From: Bacillota bacterium
GTDB taxonomy: Bacteria > Bacillota > Clostridia > Acetivibrionales > DTU013
DNA length: 55,817 nucleotides
Direction of reading: 5' to 3'
Assembly: GCA_023435305.1 (NCBI GenBank)
Contig: JAEYRV010000058.1
Coordinates: 1-55,817 of the forward strand
Position numbers and translations under genes: made by a program. Below, piece after piece: positions 33,028-42,097 of the stretch. The number at the start of each line of letters is the position of its first letter. The first letter of the stretch is position 1. A model generated the notes under the pieces. It searched no databases. It saw only the letters and a program-made list of their open reading frames with translations, and was not told where the DNA came from.

Positions 33028-34050
33028 ATGTTGAGAATTAATGAAGGTGATTATGCATACGCTTCAGCTCGTATACGGGCGAAGGAACCCAGGCTGCTCG
33101 GCAACAGCCAGTTCGACAGAATGCTGGAGGCGTCTGCCGCTGAAGAGGCATACAAGGTGCTGACCGAAGCCGAATACGGTATCGAAGGCAGCGGCACGAC
33201 GGGCAGTACGACGGGCTTGTTTGCTTTTGAAGAGCTGCTTTCCGGGGAAATGAAGAAGTGTTACATGCTTCTTTCAGAAATCACGCCCCATCAGGAAGTG
33301 ATAAAGGCTTTTCAGAGGCGCCATGATTATTTCAATATCAAGGTGCTGCTAAAGGCGGAGTTTTCAGGTGCAGAAGTACCGCGCATACTGATTGATACAG
33401 GCACGATCGGCATCGAAGAGATCACACGGATGATCAGGGAACGCGACTACAGCGAGCTTACTCCATTGATGCAGGAGGCCATAACAGAGGTATATGATGT
33501 TTTTTCAAGAACACAGGACCCACAGGCAGTCGACCTTATACTTGACAGAGCAGCCTACCGTCAGCAGACAATGGACCTGAAAGCAATAGACAGTCCTTAT
33601 CTTCAGGGTATTGCTGAAATAATGACGGATATAACTAATATCAGGATGTTCGTTCGTGCCAGACTTCTCAATAAGGCATGGGATTTTGTCAAAAAGCTTT
33701 TATCAGGAGAAGGCACTATCAGTGAGGAGACATTTTTTAAGAACAGCGACAAGCCTGCAGAGAGCTTTATCGAAGAAATTCAGCATAGCAGATACGGAGA
33801 TGCCGTATCAAAAGGCTGGGAGCTTTACAGGACTAAAAAGAGCCTGTCAGGGCTTGAAAAGCTGTTGGACGACTATCTGATGCATTATGTGCAAAGTGCG
33901 AAAATGGTCACTATGGGTGTGGAACCGGTGGTTGCATACCTTTTCGCAAAGGAAGCGGAGCTCAGAAATGTGAGGATCATAATGACAGGCAAAATAAACA
34001 GGCTGCCTGTGGATATGATTCGTGAAAGGTTGCGGGAGGTTTATGTATAA
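33028..34050 (+). CDS. ntpC: V-type ATP synthase subunit C (central-stalk socket)
   Basis: A 340-residue, mostly helical funnel-shaped protein that couples the rotor ring to the central stalk. Typical segments are YAYASARIRAKEPRLL near the start, HDYFNIKVLLKAEFSG, and the closing PVVAYLFAKEAELRNVRIIMTGKINRLPVDMIRERLREVYV. It overlaps the subunit F start by 8 bp. Confidence 0.93.
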   Translation: MLRINEGDYAYASARIRAKEPRLLGNSQFDRMLEASAAEEAYKVLTEAEYGIEGSGTTGSTTGLFAFEELLSGEMKKCYMLLSEITPHQEVIKAFQRRHDYFNIKVLLKAEFSGAEVPRILIDTGTIGIEEITRMIRERDYSELTPLMQEAITEVYDVFSRTQDPQAVDLILDRAAYRQQTMDLKAIDSPYLQGIAEIMTDITNIRMFVRARLLNKAWDFVKKLLSGEGTISEETFFKNSDKPAESFIEEIQHSRYGDAVSKGWELYRTKKSLSGLEKLLDDYLMHYVQSAKMVTMGVEPVVAYLFAKEAELRNVRIIMTGKINRLPVDMIRERLREVYV

Positions 34051-34363
34051 AATAGGCGTTATAGGAGAAAAAGATGCAGTACTGGGATTTATAGCGCTTG
34101 GGTTCTCCGTATTTCCTGTGGAAGGAAGGGAACAGGCGGCGGCTGTGCTCTCCGAGCTAGCTGAAAACCAGTATGCCGTGATCTATATTACCGAACAGAC
34201 TGCAGCGCTCATTGGAAATGAAATCAATCAATACCGGGAAAGCAGATTTCCGGCGGTGATCCCCATCCCAGGAGTACAGGGGAGTCTGGGGATAGGCATA
34301 CAGGGTATCAAGAAGTGTGTCGAAAAGGCTGTCGGTGCAGACATCCTTTTCCGGGATGAGTAA
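34043..34363 (+). CDS. ntpG: V-type ATP synthase subunit F
   Basis: A 106-residue Rossmann-like subunit of the central stalk, starting MYKIGVIGEKDAVLGFIALGFSVFPV and continuing YAVIYITEQTAALI and FPAVIPIPGVQGSLGIGIQGIKKCVEKAVGADIL. The frame opens at 34022, but GGGAGG (34034-34039) and the family start support the ATG at 34043, inside the end of subunit C. It binds subunit D and modulates ATP hydrolysis. Confidence 0.93.
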   Translation: MYKIGVIGEKDAVLGFIALGFSVFPVEGREQAAAVLSELAENQYAVIYITEQTAALIGNEINQYRESRFPAVIPIPGVQGSLGIGIQGIKKCVEKAVGADILFRDE

Positions 34364-34400
34364 AAGGATAGATGAAACTTAACGAAAGTGGGGGATATAT

Positions 34401-36170
34401 TTGAACCAGGGAAGGATAATCAAGGTCTCGGGCCCTCTGGTCATAGCTGAAGGAATGCGTGAAGCCAACATGTTCGACGTGGTCCGCGTAAGCGAAAGCC
34501 AGCTTATTGGTGAGATACTGGAGATCCATGGAGACAGGGCATCCATACAGGTCTACGAAGAAACCTCGGGTCTTGGTCCCGGCAGCCCGGTAGTGTCGAC
34601 CGGCGTACCGCTCAGTGTGGAACTGGGTCCCGGACTGCTGGAGAACATATTCGACGGTATACAGCGTCCGCTGGAGGTCATGAGGGAATCTGTGGGAAGC
34701 AACATTACCCGCGGTATAAATATCCCGGCTCTTGACCGCAATAAAAAGTGGAGCTTCAAACCCTCGGTTGCGGCGGGCGACACGGTGATTGCAGGTGACA
34801 TAATCGGCACGGTACAGGAAAATGTCATTTTTGAACATCGGATCATGGTGCCTGTGGGTGTTGAAGGAGTTGTTCAGAAGATCAATGACGGTGATTTTAC
34901 AATAGAAGATACAGTCGCTGTTATAAAAATGCCGGACGGATCTCTGAAAAATCTGACCATGATGCAAAAATGGCCTGTCAGAAGGGAAAGACCTTACAAG
35001 GTCAAAATGTCTCCCGACGAGCCTATGATAACAGGACAGAGGATAATCGATACACTGTTCCCGATTGCCAAGGGCGGTGTGGCAGCCGTACCAGGCCCCT
35101 TCGGAAGCGGCAAGACAGTAGTGCAGCACCAGCTGGCAAAATGGGCTGACGCCGATCTCGTTGTATATATCGGCTGTGGTGAACGCGGAAACGAAATGAC
35201 AGACGTTTTGATGGAGTTCCCCGAGCTCAAGGACCCGAAAAGCGGCGAACCCCTCATGAAGAGGACGGTTTTGATTGCCAATACCTCGGACATGCCGGTT
35301 GCAGCCCGTGAAGCATCTATTTATACAGGAATAACCATCGCAGAATATTTCAGAGACATGGGATATTCGGTAGCGCTGCTTGCGGACTCCACATCAAGGT
35401 GGGCGGAAGCGCTGCGTGAAATGTCCGGGCGTCTCGAAGAAATGCCTGGCGAGGAAGGCTATCCCGCATACCTGTCATCACGTCTTGCACAGTTTTATGA
35501 ACGTGCAGGAAGAGTCGTGACTCTGGGATCCGGTGAACGCCAGGGCGCGCTTTCGGCAATAGGCGCTGTGTCACCTCCGGGCGGCGATATTTCTGAGCCG
35601 GTCACACAGGCAACACTGAGAATAGTCAAGGTTTTCTGGGGACTGGATGCCAATCTTGCATACCGCAGACATTTCCCGGCCATCAACTGGCTGACCAGCT
35701 ATTCGCTGTATGTTGACCGTATGTCGGACTGGTATATCAATCACATATCAAGAGATTACAGTGCATACAGGACTGAAATGATGAAGATACTCCAGGAGGA
35801 GTCGGAACTGGATGAAATAGTCAGGCTCGTAGGTATAGACGCGCTGTCCCCGAGGGACAGGGTCACTATGGAGGTGGCCAGATCCATTCGTGAGGACTAC
35901 CTCCATCAGGATGCATTCCATGAGGTCGATACCTATGCGACTATGAGAAAGCAGTTCAGAATGCTCAAGCTTATATTGGATTACTATCATATGGCTCAGG
36001 ATGCAGTAAAGAAGGATGTCGATCTGAAGAGCATTTTCGGCGTACCGGTGAGAGAAAAAATCGGCCGAGCCAAATATGTGCCCCAGGATCAGATAGACAA
36101 GGAATATGATATCATCGAACGGGAAATGTCCGCTCAGATGGATGCATTGCTTTCAAAGGAGGGTGAATAA
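34401..36170 (+). CDS. ntpA: V-type ATP synthase catalytic subunit A
   Basis: A 589-residue catalytic subunit. It has an N-terminal beta barrel (1-70), the non-homologous insert typical of V/A-type A subunits (about 110-200), the P-loop GPFGSGKT at about residues 232-239, GCGERGNEMTDVLMEFPEL, and SRWAEALREMSGRLEEMPGEEGYPAYL. It starts with TTG after GTGGGGG. It forms the catalytic hexamer with subunit B. Confidence 0.97.
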   Translation: MNQGRIIKVSGPLVIAEGMREANMFDVVRVSESQLIGEILEIHGDRASIQVYEETSGLGPGSPVVSTGVPLSVELGPGLLENIFDGIQRPLEVMRESVGSNITRGINIPALDRNKKWSFKPSVAAGDTVIAGDIIGTVQENVIFEHRIMVPVGVEGVVQKINDGDFTIEDTVAVIKMPDGSLKNLTMMQKWPVRRERPYKVKMSPDEPMITGQRIIDTLFPIAKGGVAAVPGPFGSGKTVVQHQLAKWADADLVVYIGCGERGNEMTDVLMEFPELKDPKSGEPLMKRTVLIANTSDMPVAAREASIYTGITIAEYFRDMGYSVALLADSTSRWAEALREMSGRLEEMPGEEGYPAYLSSRLAQFYERAGRVVTLGSGERQGALSAIGAVSPPGGDISEPVTQATLRIVKVFWGLDANLAYRRHFPAINWLTSYSLYVDRMSDWYINHISRDYSAYRTEMMKILQEESELDEIVRLVGIDALSPRDRVTMEVARSIREDYLHQDAFHEVDTYATMRKQFRMLKLILDYYHMAQDAVKKDVDLKSIFGVPVREKIGRAKYVPQDQIDKEYDIIEREMSAQMDALLSKEGE

Positions 36171-36172
36171 GT

Positions 36173-37552
36173 ATGCTTAAGGAATATCGTTCCATAGCGG
36201 AGGTAGCCGGTCCTTTGATGCTGGTGCAGAATGTTGAAGGCGTTACATTCAACGAACTTGGGGAAATAGAGCTGTACAATGGCGAAATCAGGCGCTGCAA
36301 GGTACTTGAGGTAAATGGATCCAATGCTTTGGTCCAGCTTTTCGAGAGCTCCGTCGGAATTAACCTGTCCTCCAGTAAAGTCCGTTTCCTCGGACGGGGA
36401 CTGGAGCTGCCGGTATCGATGGATATGCTGGGACGTGTATTTGACGGTCTCGGCAAGCCCATAGACGGCGGACCTGAAATTATTCCAGACACCAGGCTCG
36501 ATATCAACGGCGTGCCTATGAATCCGGCTGCACGTGACTATCCGTCGGAGTTCATCCAGACAGGCGTTTCCGCCATTGACGGACTGAATACACTGGTTAG
36601 AGGACAAAAGCTTCCCATTTTTTCCGGCTCAGGACTGCCCCATTCGCAGCTGGCAGCGCAGATAGCCCGTCAGGCAAAGGTCTTGGGCGGCGACAGCAAA
36701 TTTGCCGTTGTATTCGGCGCTATCGGCATAACCTTTGAAGAAGCGGATTTCTTCATAAGTGACTTTAAAAGAACCGGAGCCATTGACAGGGCCGTGCTCT
36801 TCATGAACCTTGCCAATGACCCTGCAGTAGAACGTATATCGACACCTCGTATGGCGCTTTCAGCGGCTGAGTATCTCGCCTTTGAAAAGGGCATGCACGT
36901 ATTGGTCATTCTGACTGATATAACAAATTATGCCGAGGCGCTCCGCGAGGTTTCCGCAGCGCGTAAGGAAGTACCGGGACGCCGCGGATATCCGGGTTAC
37001 CTGTATACCGACCTTGCTACACTGTATGAACGCGCAGGCCGTAAAAGAGGGTATGAGGGAAGTATCACCATGATACCGATCCTTTCGATGCCTGAAGATG
37101 ACAAGACTCATCCGATCCCCGACCTGACAGGTTATATCACAGAAGGACAGATCATTTTGAGCCGCGAGCTCCATAAAAAAGGAGTTACACCGCCGATAGA
37201 CGTTCTGCCTTCACTGTCCCGTCTGAAGGACAAGGGCATAGGCAAGGATAAGACTCGTGAGGATCATGCAAATACAATGAATCAGCTCTTTGCAGCATAT
37301 GCAAGAGGCAAGGAAGCAAAGGAGCTTGCAGTTATTTTGGGCGATGCAGCGTTGACGGATGTTGACAAGCTTTACGCCAAATTTGCCGATGCCTTTGAAG
37401 CTAAATATGTATCACAGGGATATGATACTGACAGATCGATCATGCAGACCCTTGAACTTGGCTGGGAGCTGCTCTCGATACTGCCGGTGGGTGAATTGAA
37501 GCGAATCAAGCAGGAATTCATCGACAAATATCTGCCCCAAAAGGCCGAGTGA
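36173..37552 (+). CDS. ntpB: V-type ATP synthase non-catalytic subunit B
   Basis: A 459-residue subunit with the degenerate P-loop expected of non-catalytic subunits (PIFSGSGLPHSQLAAQIARQA). Other signatures are FGAIGITFEEADFFISDF, DITNYAEALREVSAARKEVPGRRGYPGYLYTDLATLYERAGR and PILSMPEDDKTHPIPDLTGYITEGQI. It begins 2 bp after subunit A. Confidence 0.97.
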   Translation: MLKEYRSIAEVAGPLMLVQNVEGVTFNELGEIELYNGEIRRCKVLEVNGSNALVQLFESSVGINLSSSKVRFLGRGLELPVSMDMLGRVFDGLGKPIDGGPEIIPDTRLDINGVPMNPAARDYPSEFIQTGVSAIDGLNTLVRGQKLPIFSGSGLPHSQLAAQIARQAKVLGGDSKFAVVFGAIGITFEEADFFISDFKRTGAIDRAVLFMNLANDPAVERISTPRMALSAAEYLAFEKGMHVLVILTDITNYAEALREVSAARKEVPGRRGYPGYLYTDLATLYERAGRKRGYEGSITMIPILSMPEDDKTHPIPDLTGYITEGQIILSRELHKKGVTPPIDVLPSLSRLKDKGIGKDKTREDHANTMNQLFAAYARGKEAKELAVILGDAALTDVDKLYAKFADAFEAKYVSQGYDTDRSIMQTLELGWELLSILPVGELKRIKQEFIDKYLPQKAE

Positions 37553-37567
37553 AGGAGATAAGGATCT

Positions 37568-38224
37568 ATGGCCCGAATGAATGTGAATCCGACCAGGATG
37601 GTCCTGACCGGGTTGAAAAAGCGGCTCAAGACAGCGAAAAGAGGCCACAAGCTTTTAAAGGACAAACGGGATGAATTGATGAAGAGATTCCTGGAGATCG
37701 TCCGCGAGAATAAGACACTGCGTGAGGAAGCCGAGGAAAAGCTCCAGCTGGTACATTCCCGCTTTGTAATGGCAAGGGCTGAAATGAACAGCGAGCTGTT
37801 GGAGGAAGCGCTCATGTTTCCTAAGCAGAAGGTTAAGCTGAGCGCGTCCACAAAGAACATAATGAGTGTGGATGTTCCGGTGCTTGAATTCCATGCGGAA
37901 TCCGATGACGAGGGTGATATTTACCCATACGGCTTTGCGGGGACAACAAGCGAGTTGGACAGCGCGATAGCGACATTGTCTGAGCTGACGCCGACGCTGC
38001 TGAAGCTGGCCGAGCTGGAAAAATCAGCGCAGCTGTTGGCGGATGAGATAGAAAAGACCCGCCGTAGAGTCAATGCTCTGGAATACGTGCTGATCCCCAA
38101 CCTTGAGGAAACCATAAAATATATCGTGATGAAGCTGGATGAGAACGAAAGGGGCAATCTGACCAGGCTGATGAAGGTCAAGGACATGATGCTGGAGCAG
38201 GCCCACCATTACGAGTACAAATAA
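37568..38224 (+). CDS. ntpD: V-type ATP synthase subunit D (central rotor shaft)
   Basis: A 218-residue coiled-coil rotor shaft. It has the N-terminal helix RMNVNPTRMVLTGLKKRLKTAKRGHKLLKDKRDELMKRFLEI and the C-terminal helix KTRRRVNALEYVLIPNLEETIKYIVMKLDENERGNLTRLMKVKDMM. The operon ends here with a terminator at 38240. Confidence 0.96.
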   Translation: MARMNVNPTRMVLTGLKKRLKTAKRGHKLLKDKRDELMKRFLEIVRENKTLREEAEEKLQLVHSRFVMARAEMNSELLEEALMFPKQKVKLSASTKNIMSVDVPVLEFHAESDDEGDIYPYGFAGTTSELDSAIATLSELTPTLLKLAELEKSAQLLADEIEKTRRRVNALEYVLIPNLEETIKYIVMKLDENERGNLTRLMKVKDMMLEQAHHYEYK

Positions 38225-38239
38225 CCAAAATGCGAAGAG

Positions 38240-38272
38240 GCACTGCTGTTTAAAACATGGTGGTGCTTTTTT
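38240..38272 (+). terminator. Intrinsic terminator of the V-ATPase operon
   Basis: GCACTGCTGT (38240-38249) pairs with ATGGTGGTGC (38257-38266) using several G-T wobbles, followed by TTTTTT (38267-38272). In RNA the stem is fully paired. Confidence 0.75.
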
Positions 38273-38301
38273 GATGGAATAATACTGGTGCCAGTAGGGT
38301 A

Positions 38302-38745
38302 TTGAGGTGGATGAAATTGCAGGTAAGGGCGACAGCGAGGGATCGGGGTGGATGAAATTACAGGTAAGGGCGACAGCGAGGGATCGGGGTAGATGAATTT
38401 TCAGGTAAGGGCGACAATAAGGGACCAAGGTGGTCAAATTTGCAGGTAAGGGCAGCAGCGAGGTGTCCATGTGGATGAATTTGAAGGTCAGTGCGACGGC
38501 GAGGGATCGGGGTGGATGAATTTTCAGGTAAGGGCGACAGCGAGGCGTCCATGTGGATAGAATTTCAATTAGGGGCAGCAGTGAGGTGTCTAGGTGGATG
38601 AAATTTCAATTAGGGGCAGCAACGAGGCGTCTAGGTGGATGAAATTTCAATTAAGGGCAGCAGTAAGGCGTCTAGGTGGATGAAATTTCAATTAGGGGCA
38701 GCAGTGAGGTGTCTAAGTGGATGAAATTTCAATTAGGGACAGGAT
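38302..38745. repeat. 41-bp tandem repeat array, 11 units
   Basis: The GGATGAA core recurs at exact 41-bp steps (ATG positions 38311, 38352, 38393, 38434, 38475, 38516, 38557, 38598, 38639, 38680, 38721; two copies are point-variant). Units fall into two classes: early ones with CAGGTAAGGGCGACAGCGAG, late ones with TTTCAATTAGGGGCAGCAG. Period is strictly kept although sequence varies. No ORF runs through it. Confidence 0.95.
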
Positions 38746-38833
38746 AGACAGATGTTTTATTGTATATTATCTATATTTAGGATACATAATTCGCGATATC
38801 TTGCATTATGTTAACAGATTACATAGCGATATC

Positions 38834-38860
38834 TGCCCCTAATTGAAATTTCATCCACCT
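38834..38860 (-). repeat. Inverted single copy of the 41-bp repeat core
   Basis: These 27 bases are the exact reverse complement of the late-unit core (AGGTGGATGAAATTTCAATT plus AGGGGCA). They lie about 90 bp beyond the direct array, so array and inverted copy could form a long stem. The AT-rich spacer carries GCGATATCT twice. Confidence 0.9.
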
Positions 38861-38894
38861 AAATTTCTTGGTACCGCTCTAAGTTACAAATTCA

Positions 38895-39224
38895 TCCATC
38901 AGGTATTAAGTGAAGTTTCTGCAAATACAAAATCCATTCGATTAGTGTGAAGTGGCTTTCCTATAATTGGTCCATCCTATTAGTGTGAGGGCCTTGCACC
39001 CAATTGAGTCCATCTAAATAGTAAGCAGGGTATCGAAAAATCATATCCAATAGTATATAATGTGTTATAACGATGTGTTAGATATCCACTTCTTTTAAGT
39101 GGTGGGTACGATGTGTCTGGTGCCCACTTCTTTTAGGTGGTGGGTGCGATGTGTCTGGTGCCCACTTCTTTTAAGTGGTGGGTACGATGTGTCAGATATC
39201 CACTGCTTCTGAAAGCGGCGGATA
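38895..39224. repeat. 38-bp periodic array, degenerate then conserved, with hairpins
   Basis: From 38895 to about 39046 four diverged units begin with TCCAT at 38-bp steps (38895, 38933, 38971, 39009). From 39072 four well-conserved 38-bp units follow (39072, 39110, 39148, 39186), each carrying a hairpin of CCCACTTC / AAGTGGTGGG type. Together they fill the space before hprK. Frames stay open through the latter, producing a false upstream extension of hprK. Confidence 0.85.
39033..39061 (+). promoter_or_regulatory. Possible promoter for hprK
   Basis: TCGAAA (39033-39038), 17 bp, TATAAT (39056-39061), just before the conserved 38-bp hairpin units. If used, those hairpins are part of the hprK leader RNA. 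Confidence 0.35.
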
Positions 39225-39277
39225 CGACGTGTTATAAAGATTATGCGATTCAAGCATACTGGAAGGGGAGGCAGAAA

Positions 39278-40192
39278 ATGTTTACTGTCAAACTCAGTGA
39301 GCTGATAAAGGAATTTCAACTCGTACCGATTTGCTCCAGTGAGTCGGCCTGTGACATAGAGATCACAACCTCCGATGTGAACAGGCCCGGTCTTCAGCTT
39401 TCGGGCTATATGGAGTACTTTGGAACAGATCGGATACAGATAATAGGAAAGGTCGAGATGACTTATTTGGCAAGCCTTTCGCCTAAGGACAGGCTAAAAA
39501 GGCTGGATGAGTTCTTCCGCACCGGTTTTCCGTGCCTGGTGGTCGCCAGGGATCTGGAGCCTTTTGAAGAGATGCTGGAGGTATCCAGGAAGTATGAGAT
39601 CCCAATACTCAGGACCGACGATATCACATCCAGATTCATGAGCGGCCTGATAAGGTATCTGAATGTGATGCTCGCGCCTAGAATATCGGAGCATGGCGTG
39701 CTTGTGGAGGTATATGGAGAAGGCGTGCTCATACTTGGAGAGAGCGGCGTAGGTAAGAGCGAGACAGCGCTTGAGCTGGTAAAAAGGGGACACAGGCTGA
39801 TCGCAGACGATATCGTGGAGATCAGGCGGGTTTCCGACAGTACGCTGCTGGGCTCGGCACCTGAGAATATAAGGCATTTTATTGAAATCAGAGGAATAGG
39901 CATACTGGATGTCAAGAACCTTTATGGAATGGGATCCGTCAAGCTGCAGGAAAATATTAACCTGGTGATCATGCTCGAGCTTTGGAAGGATCACAAAATA
40001 TATGACAGACTCGGCCTCGAGGATCAATATACCGATATACTGGGCATTTCAGTGCCATCGCTCGTGATCCCGGTTAGACCAGGAAGGAACCTGGCAATAA
40101 TCGTAGAAGTGGCCGCAATGAACCACAGACAGAAAAAAATGGGCTACAATGCAGCCAAAGTAATAAGTGAAAGATTCATGAAATTCGATTGA
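39278..40192 (+). CDS. hprK: HPr kinase/phosphorylase
   Basis: A 304-residue bifunctional enzyme that phosphorylates and dephosphorylates Ser46 of HPr, the sensor of carbon catabolite repression in Firmicutes. The P-loop GESGVGKS is at residues 154-161, followed by RLIADDIVEIRR and the HprK signature EIRGIGILDVKNLYG. The frame is open upstream to 39137 through repeat DNA; the ATG at 39278 with GGAAGGGGAGG before it is the family-standard start (MFTVKLSELIKEF). No HPr gene is in the window. Confidence 0.96.
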   Translation: MFTVKLSELIKEFQLVPICSSESACDIEITTSDVNRPGLQLSGYMEYFGTDRIQIIGKVEMTYLASLSPKDRLKRLDEFFRTGFPCLVVARDLEPFEEMLEVSRKYEIPILRTDDITSRFMSGLIRYLNVMLAPRISEHGVLVEVYGEGVLILGESGVGKSETALELVKRGHRLIADDIVEIRRVSDSTLLGSAPENIRHFIEIRGIGILDVKNLYGMGSVKLQENINLVIMLELWKDHKIYDRLGLEDQYTDILGISVPSLVIPVRPGRNLAIIVEVAAMNHRQKKMGYNAAKVISERFMKFD

Positions 40193-40252
40193 CCCTGCAT
40201 GAACAGACAGCGGGCAGAAAAACAGAGATGGACCGAATGGGGAGGAACAGCA

Positions 40253-41017
40253 TTGAGATTAGTTGTTGATACGCATACACATACAATATCCAGCGGGCAT
40301 GCTTACAGCACCATCACGGAGAATGCCGCTCAGGCAAGGGCGAACGGCATGCAGGCAATAGCTATGACTGATCATGGCCCTGCTATGAAGGGAGCTGCAT
40401 CTGTACTGCATTTTGTCAATCTTGGCGTAATACCTGAATATATTGACGGGGTCAGGATATTCAAAGGCGCTGAGGCAAATATTCTGGATTTTGAAGGCAA
40501 GCTGGACATTCCGGACAGGATACTGTCCAGGCTGGAGTTTGTTATGGCCAGTTTTCACGATCTGACAATAAAGCCCGGCAATGAGGAGGAAAACACACAG
40601 GGTATGATAAATGCACTGAAGAACCCGTTTGTGGATGCTGTGGCACATCCGGGCAACCCCGTGTTCTGTGTGGATATAGACAAAGTAGTCAGGGCTGCCG
40701 CAGAGTATGGCAAGCTGATCGAAATAAACAATGGATCCTTCAGGGTTAGAAAGGGTTCAATGGAAAACTGTCTGGAATTCGTGAGAAAGTGCAATAAATA
40801 TGGAGTAAGCATAACCTGCGGAACCGATGCCCACATGAGCTTTGATATCGGAAAGTTCGGGAATGTGCTCGAGATACTCGATGAATCACAGATGCGTGAG
40901 GAGCTTGTTATCAGCACTTCTTTGGAAAAAGCAGAGGCTTTTATCAGCGGCAGGAGAAATGTGAAGAACAATGTGATCGCAGTAATGAAGCACCATAGCG
41001 TGGTGAATGACTTGTAA
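40253..41017 (+). CDS. PHP-domain phosphatase (YcdX-like)
   Basis: A 254-residue PHP-family metallohydrolase: RLVVDTHTHTISSGHAYSTITENA at the start, MTDHGPAM, GAEANILDFEGKLDIP, EFVMASFHD, VDAVAHPGNP, and ITCGTDAHMSFDIG near the end give the usual set of metal-binding His/Asp residues. Relatives act on phosphomonoesters; the exact substrate is unknown. A TTG start at 40253 is chosen because GGGGAGG (40239-40245) lies 7 bp before it, and the upstream in-frame extension is unlike the family. Its last codons are involved in a tandem duplication. Confidence 0.88.
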   Translation: MRLVVDTHTHTISSGHAYSTITENAAQARANGMQAIAMTDHGPAMKGAASVLHFVNLGVIPEYIDGVRIFKGAEANILDFEGKLDIPDRILSRLEFVMASFHDLTIKPGNEEENTQGMINALKNPFVDAVAHPGNPVFCVDIDKVVRAAAEYGKLIEINNGSFRVRKGSMENCLEFVRKCNKYGVSITCGTDAHMSFDIGKFGNVLEILDESQMREELVISTSLEKAEAFISGRRNVKNNVIAVMKHHSVVNDL

Positions 41018-41065
41018 TCCGCAGTAATGAAGCACCATACCATAGTATCGTGAATGACATGTAAT
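40979..41065 (+). repeat. Duplicated 3' end of the PHP gene
   Basis: GCAGTAATGAAGCACCATA begins at 40979 inside the gene and again at 41021 after its stop. Both copies run on to a GTGAATGAC(T/A)TGTAAT end (41018 and 41065). The duplication left the C-terminal AVMKHHSVVNDL on the gene and a noncoding copy behind it. Confidence 0.85.
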
Positions 41066-41172
41066 TTCGCTGCAATGCATATGATGATACAGCTTAATCC
41101 CAAGCAAAATGAAGCTAAAAGTTTCTGGTACGTTAAACGAATAAGTATTGATTTATTAAGGGGAGCATTTAT

Positions 41173-42084
41173 TTGAACAAGTATGAAACTGCAGAGCTTA
41201 TAAAGCTGATACCTGGCGTCTCGGCCGCCATCGATGAACCCATGGCCAGCCATACCTCCTTCAGGGTAGGCGGACCTGCCGATGTGTTTGCAAGACCTTC
41301 CGACACAGATGGTTTGGCGGAAATACTCAGGATATGCAGAGAAAACAATGTTCCGGCAATGATCATGGGTAACGGTACAAACCTTATTGTCAGGGACAAA
41401 GGCATAAGAGGGGTTGTAGTACAGTTGACCGACAACATGTGCCGATATGAGGTTAACGAGGGTGAAATATCTGCAGATGCAGGCATTCTGATATCCAGGC
41501 TGTCCAAGATCGCTCTGGAGCATGGGCTCACTGGGCTTGAGTTTGCCGAAGGGATCCCCGGGACTCTTGGAGGGGCAGTAACAATGAATGCCGGAGCTTA
41601 TGACGGCGATATGTCAATGGTTGTGAAAAGCACCGAAATCATGGGGGATGACGGGCGGATACAGCTGCTTGACAATGAGCAGCACTGCTTCGGGAAGCGT
41701 TCCAGCATTATACAATCCACTGGAGGTGTAGTTCTCAGGAGCGTTATCAGCCTTAAAAAGGGCGATAGGGAAAAGATAAAGGAAAAAATGGATGAGTATC
41801 ATGGCAAACGGTGCGAAAAACAGCCGTTGGATATGCCAAGCGCAGGCAGTATATTCAAGAGGCCGGAAGGCTATTTTGCAGGCAAGCTGGTTCAGGACTG
41901 TGGACTCAAGGGGTACAGGATCGGCGGAGCGGAAGTATCCTGCCTCCATTGCGGCTTTATAGTGAATACGGGAGGAGCAACGACACAGGATGTAATATCG
42001 CTGATAAGGTATATACAGGACACGGTGTCCGATAAATATGGAGTAAAGCTGCAAACAGAGGTAAAAATCGCCGGAGAGGAATAG
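41173..42084 (+). CDS. murB: UDP-N-acetylenolpyruvoylglucosamine reductase MurB
   Basis: A 303-residue FAD enzyme that reduces UDP-GlcNAc-enolpyruvate to UDP-MurNAc with NADPH. Signatures are SHTSFRVGGPADVFARPSD (FAD), IMGNGTNLIVRDKGIRGVVVQL, GLEFAEGIPGTLGGAVTMNAGAYDGDM and PSAGSIFKRPEGYFAGKLVQDCGLKGYRIGGAEVS, with the proton-donor Ser in the last. It is a type II MurB. It starts with TTG after AAGGGGAG. Confidence 0.96.
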   Translation: MNKYETAELIKLIPGVSAAIDEPMASHTSFRVGGPADVFARPSDTDGLAEILRICRENNVPAMIMGNGTNLIVRDKGIRGVVVQLTDNMCRYEVNEGEISADAGILISRLSKIALEHGLTGLEFAEGIPGTLGGAVTMNAGAYDGDMSMVVKSTEIMGDDGRIQLLDNEQHCFGKRSSIIQSTGGVVLRSVISLKKGDREKIKEKMDEYHGKRCEKQPLDMPSAGSIFKRPEGYFAGKLVQDCGLKGYRIGGAEVSCLHCGFIVNTGGATTQDVISLIRYIQDTVSDKYGVKLQTEVKIAGEE

Positions 42085-42097
42085 AGACCAGCGAGAA

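Noticed and set aside
38302..39224. CRISPR array
   Set aside because: Units are contiguous tandem repeats without unique spacers of constant length between identical repeats, and no cas gene is present.
39137..39277. Upstream extension of hprK
   Set aside because: Translates the 38-bp repeats; the family start with a strong RBS is at 39278.
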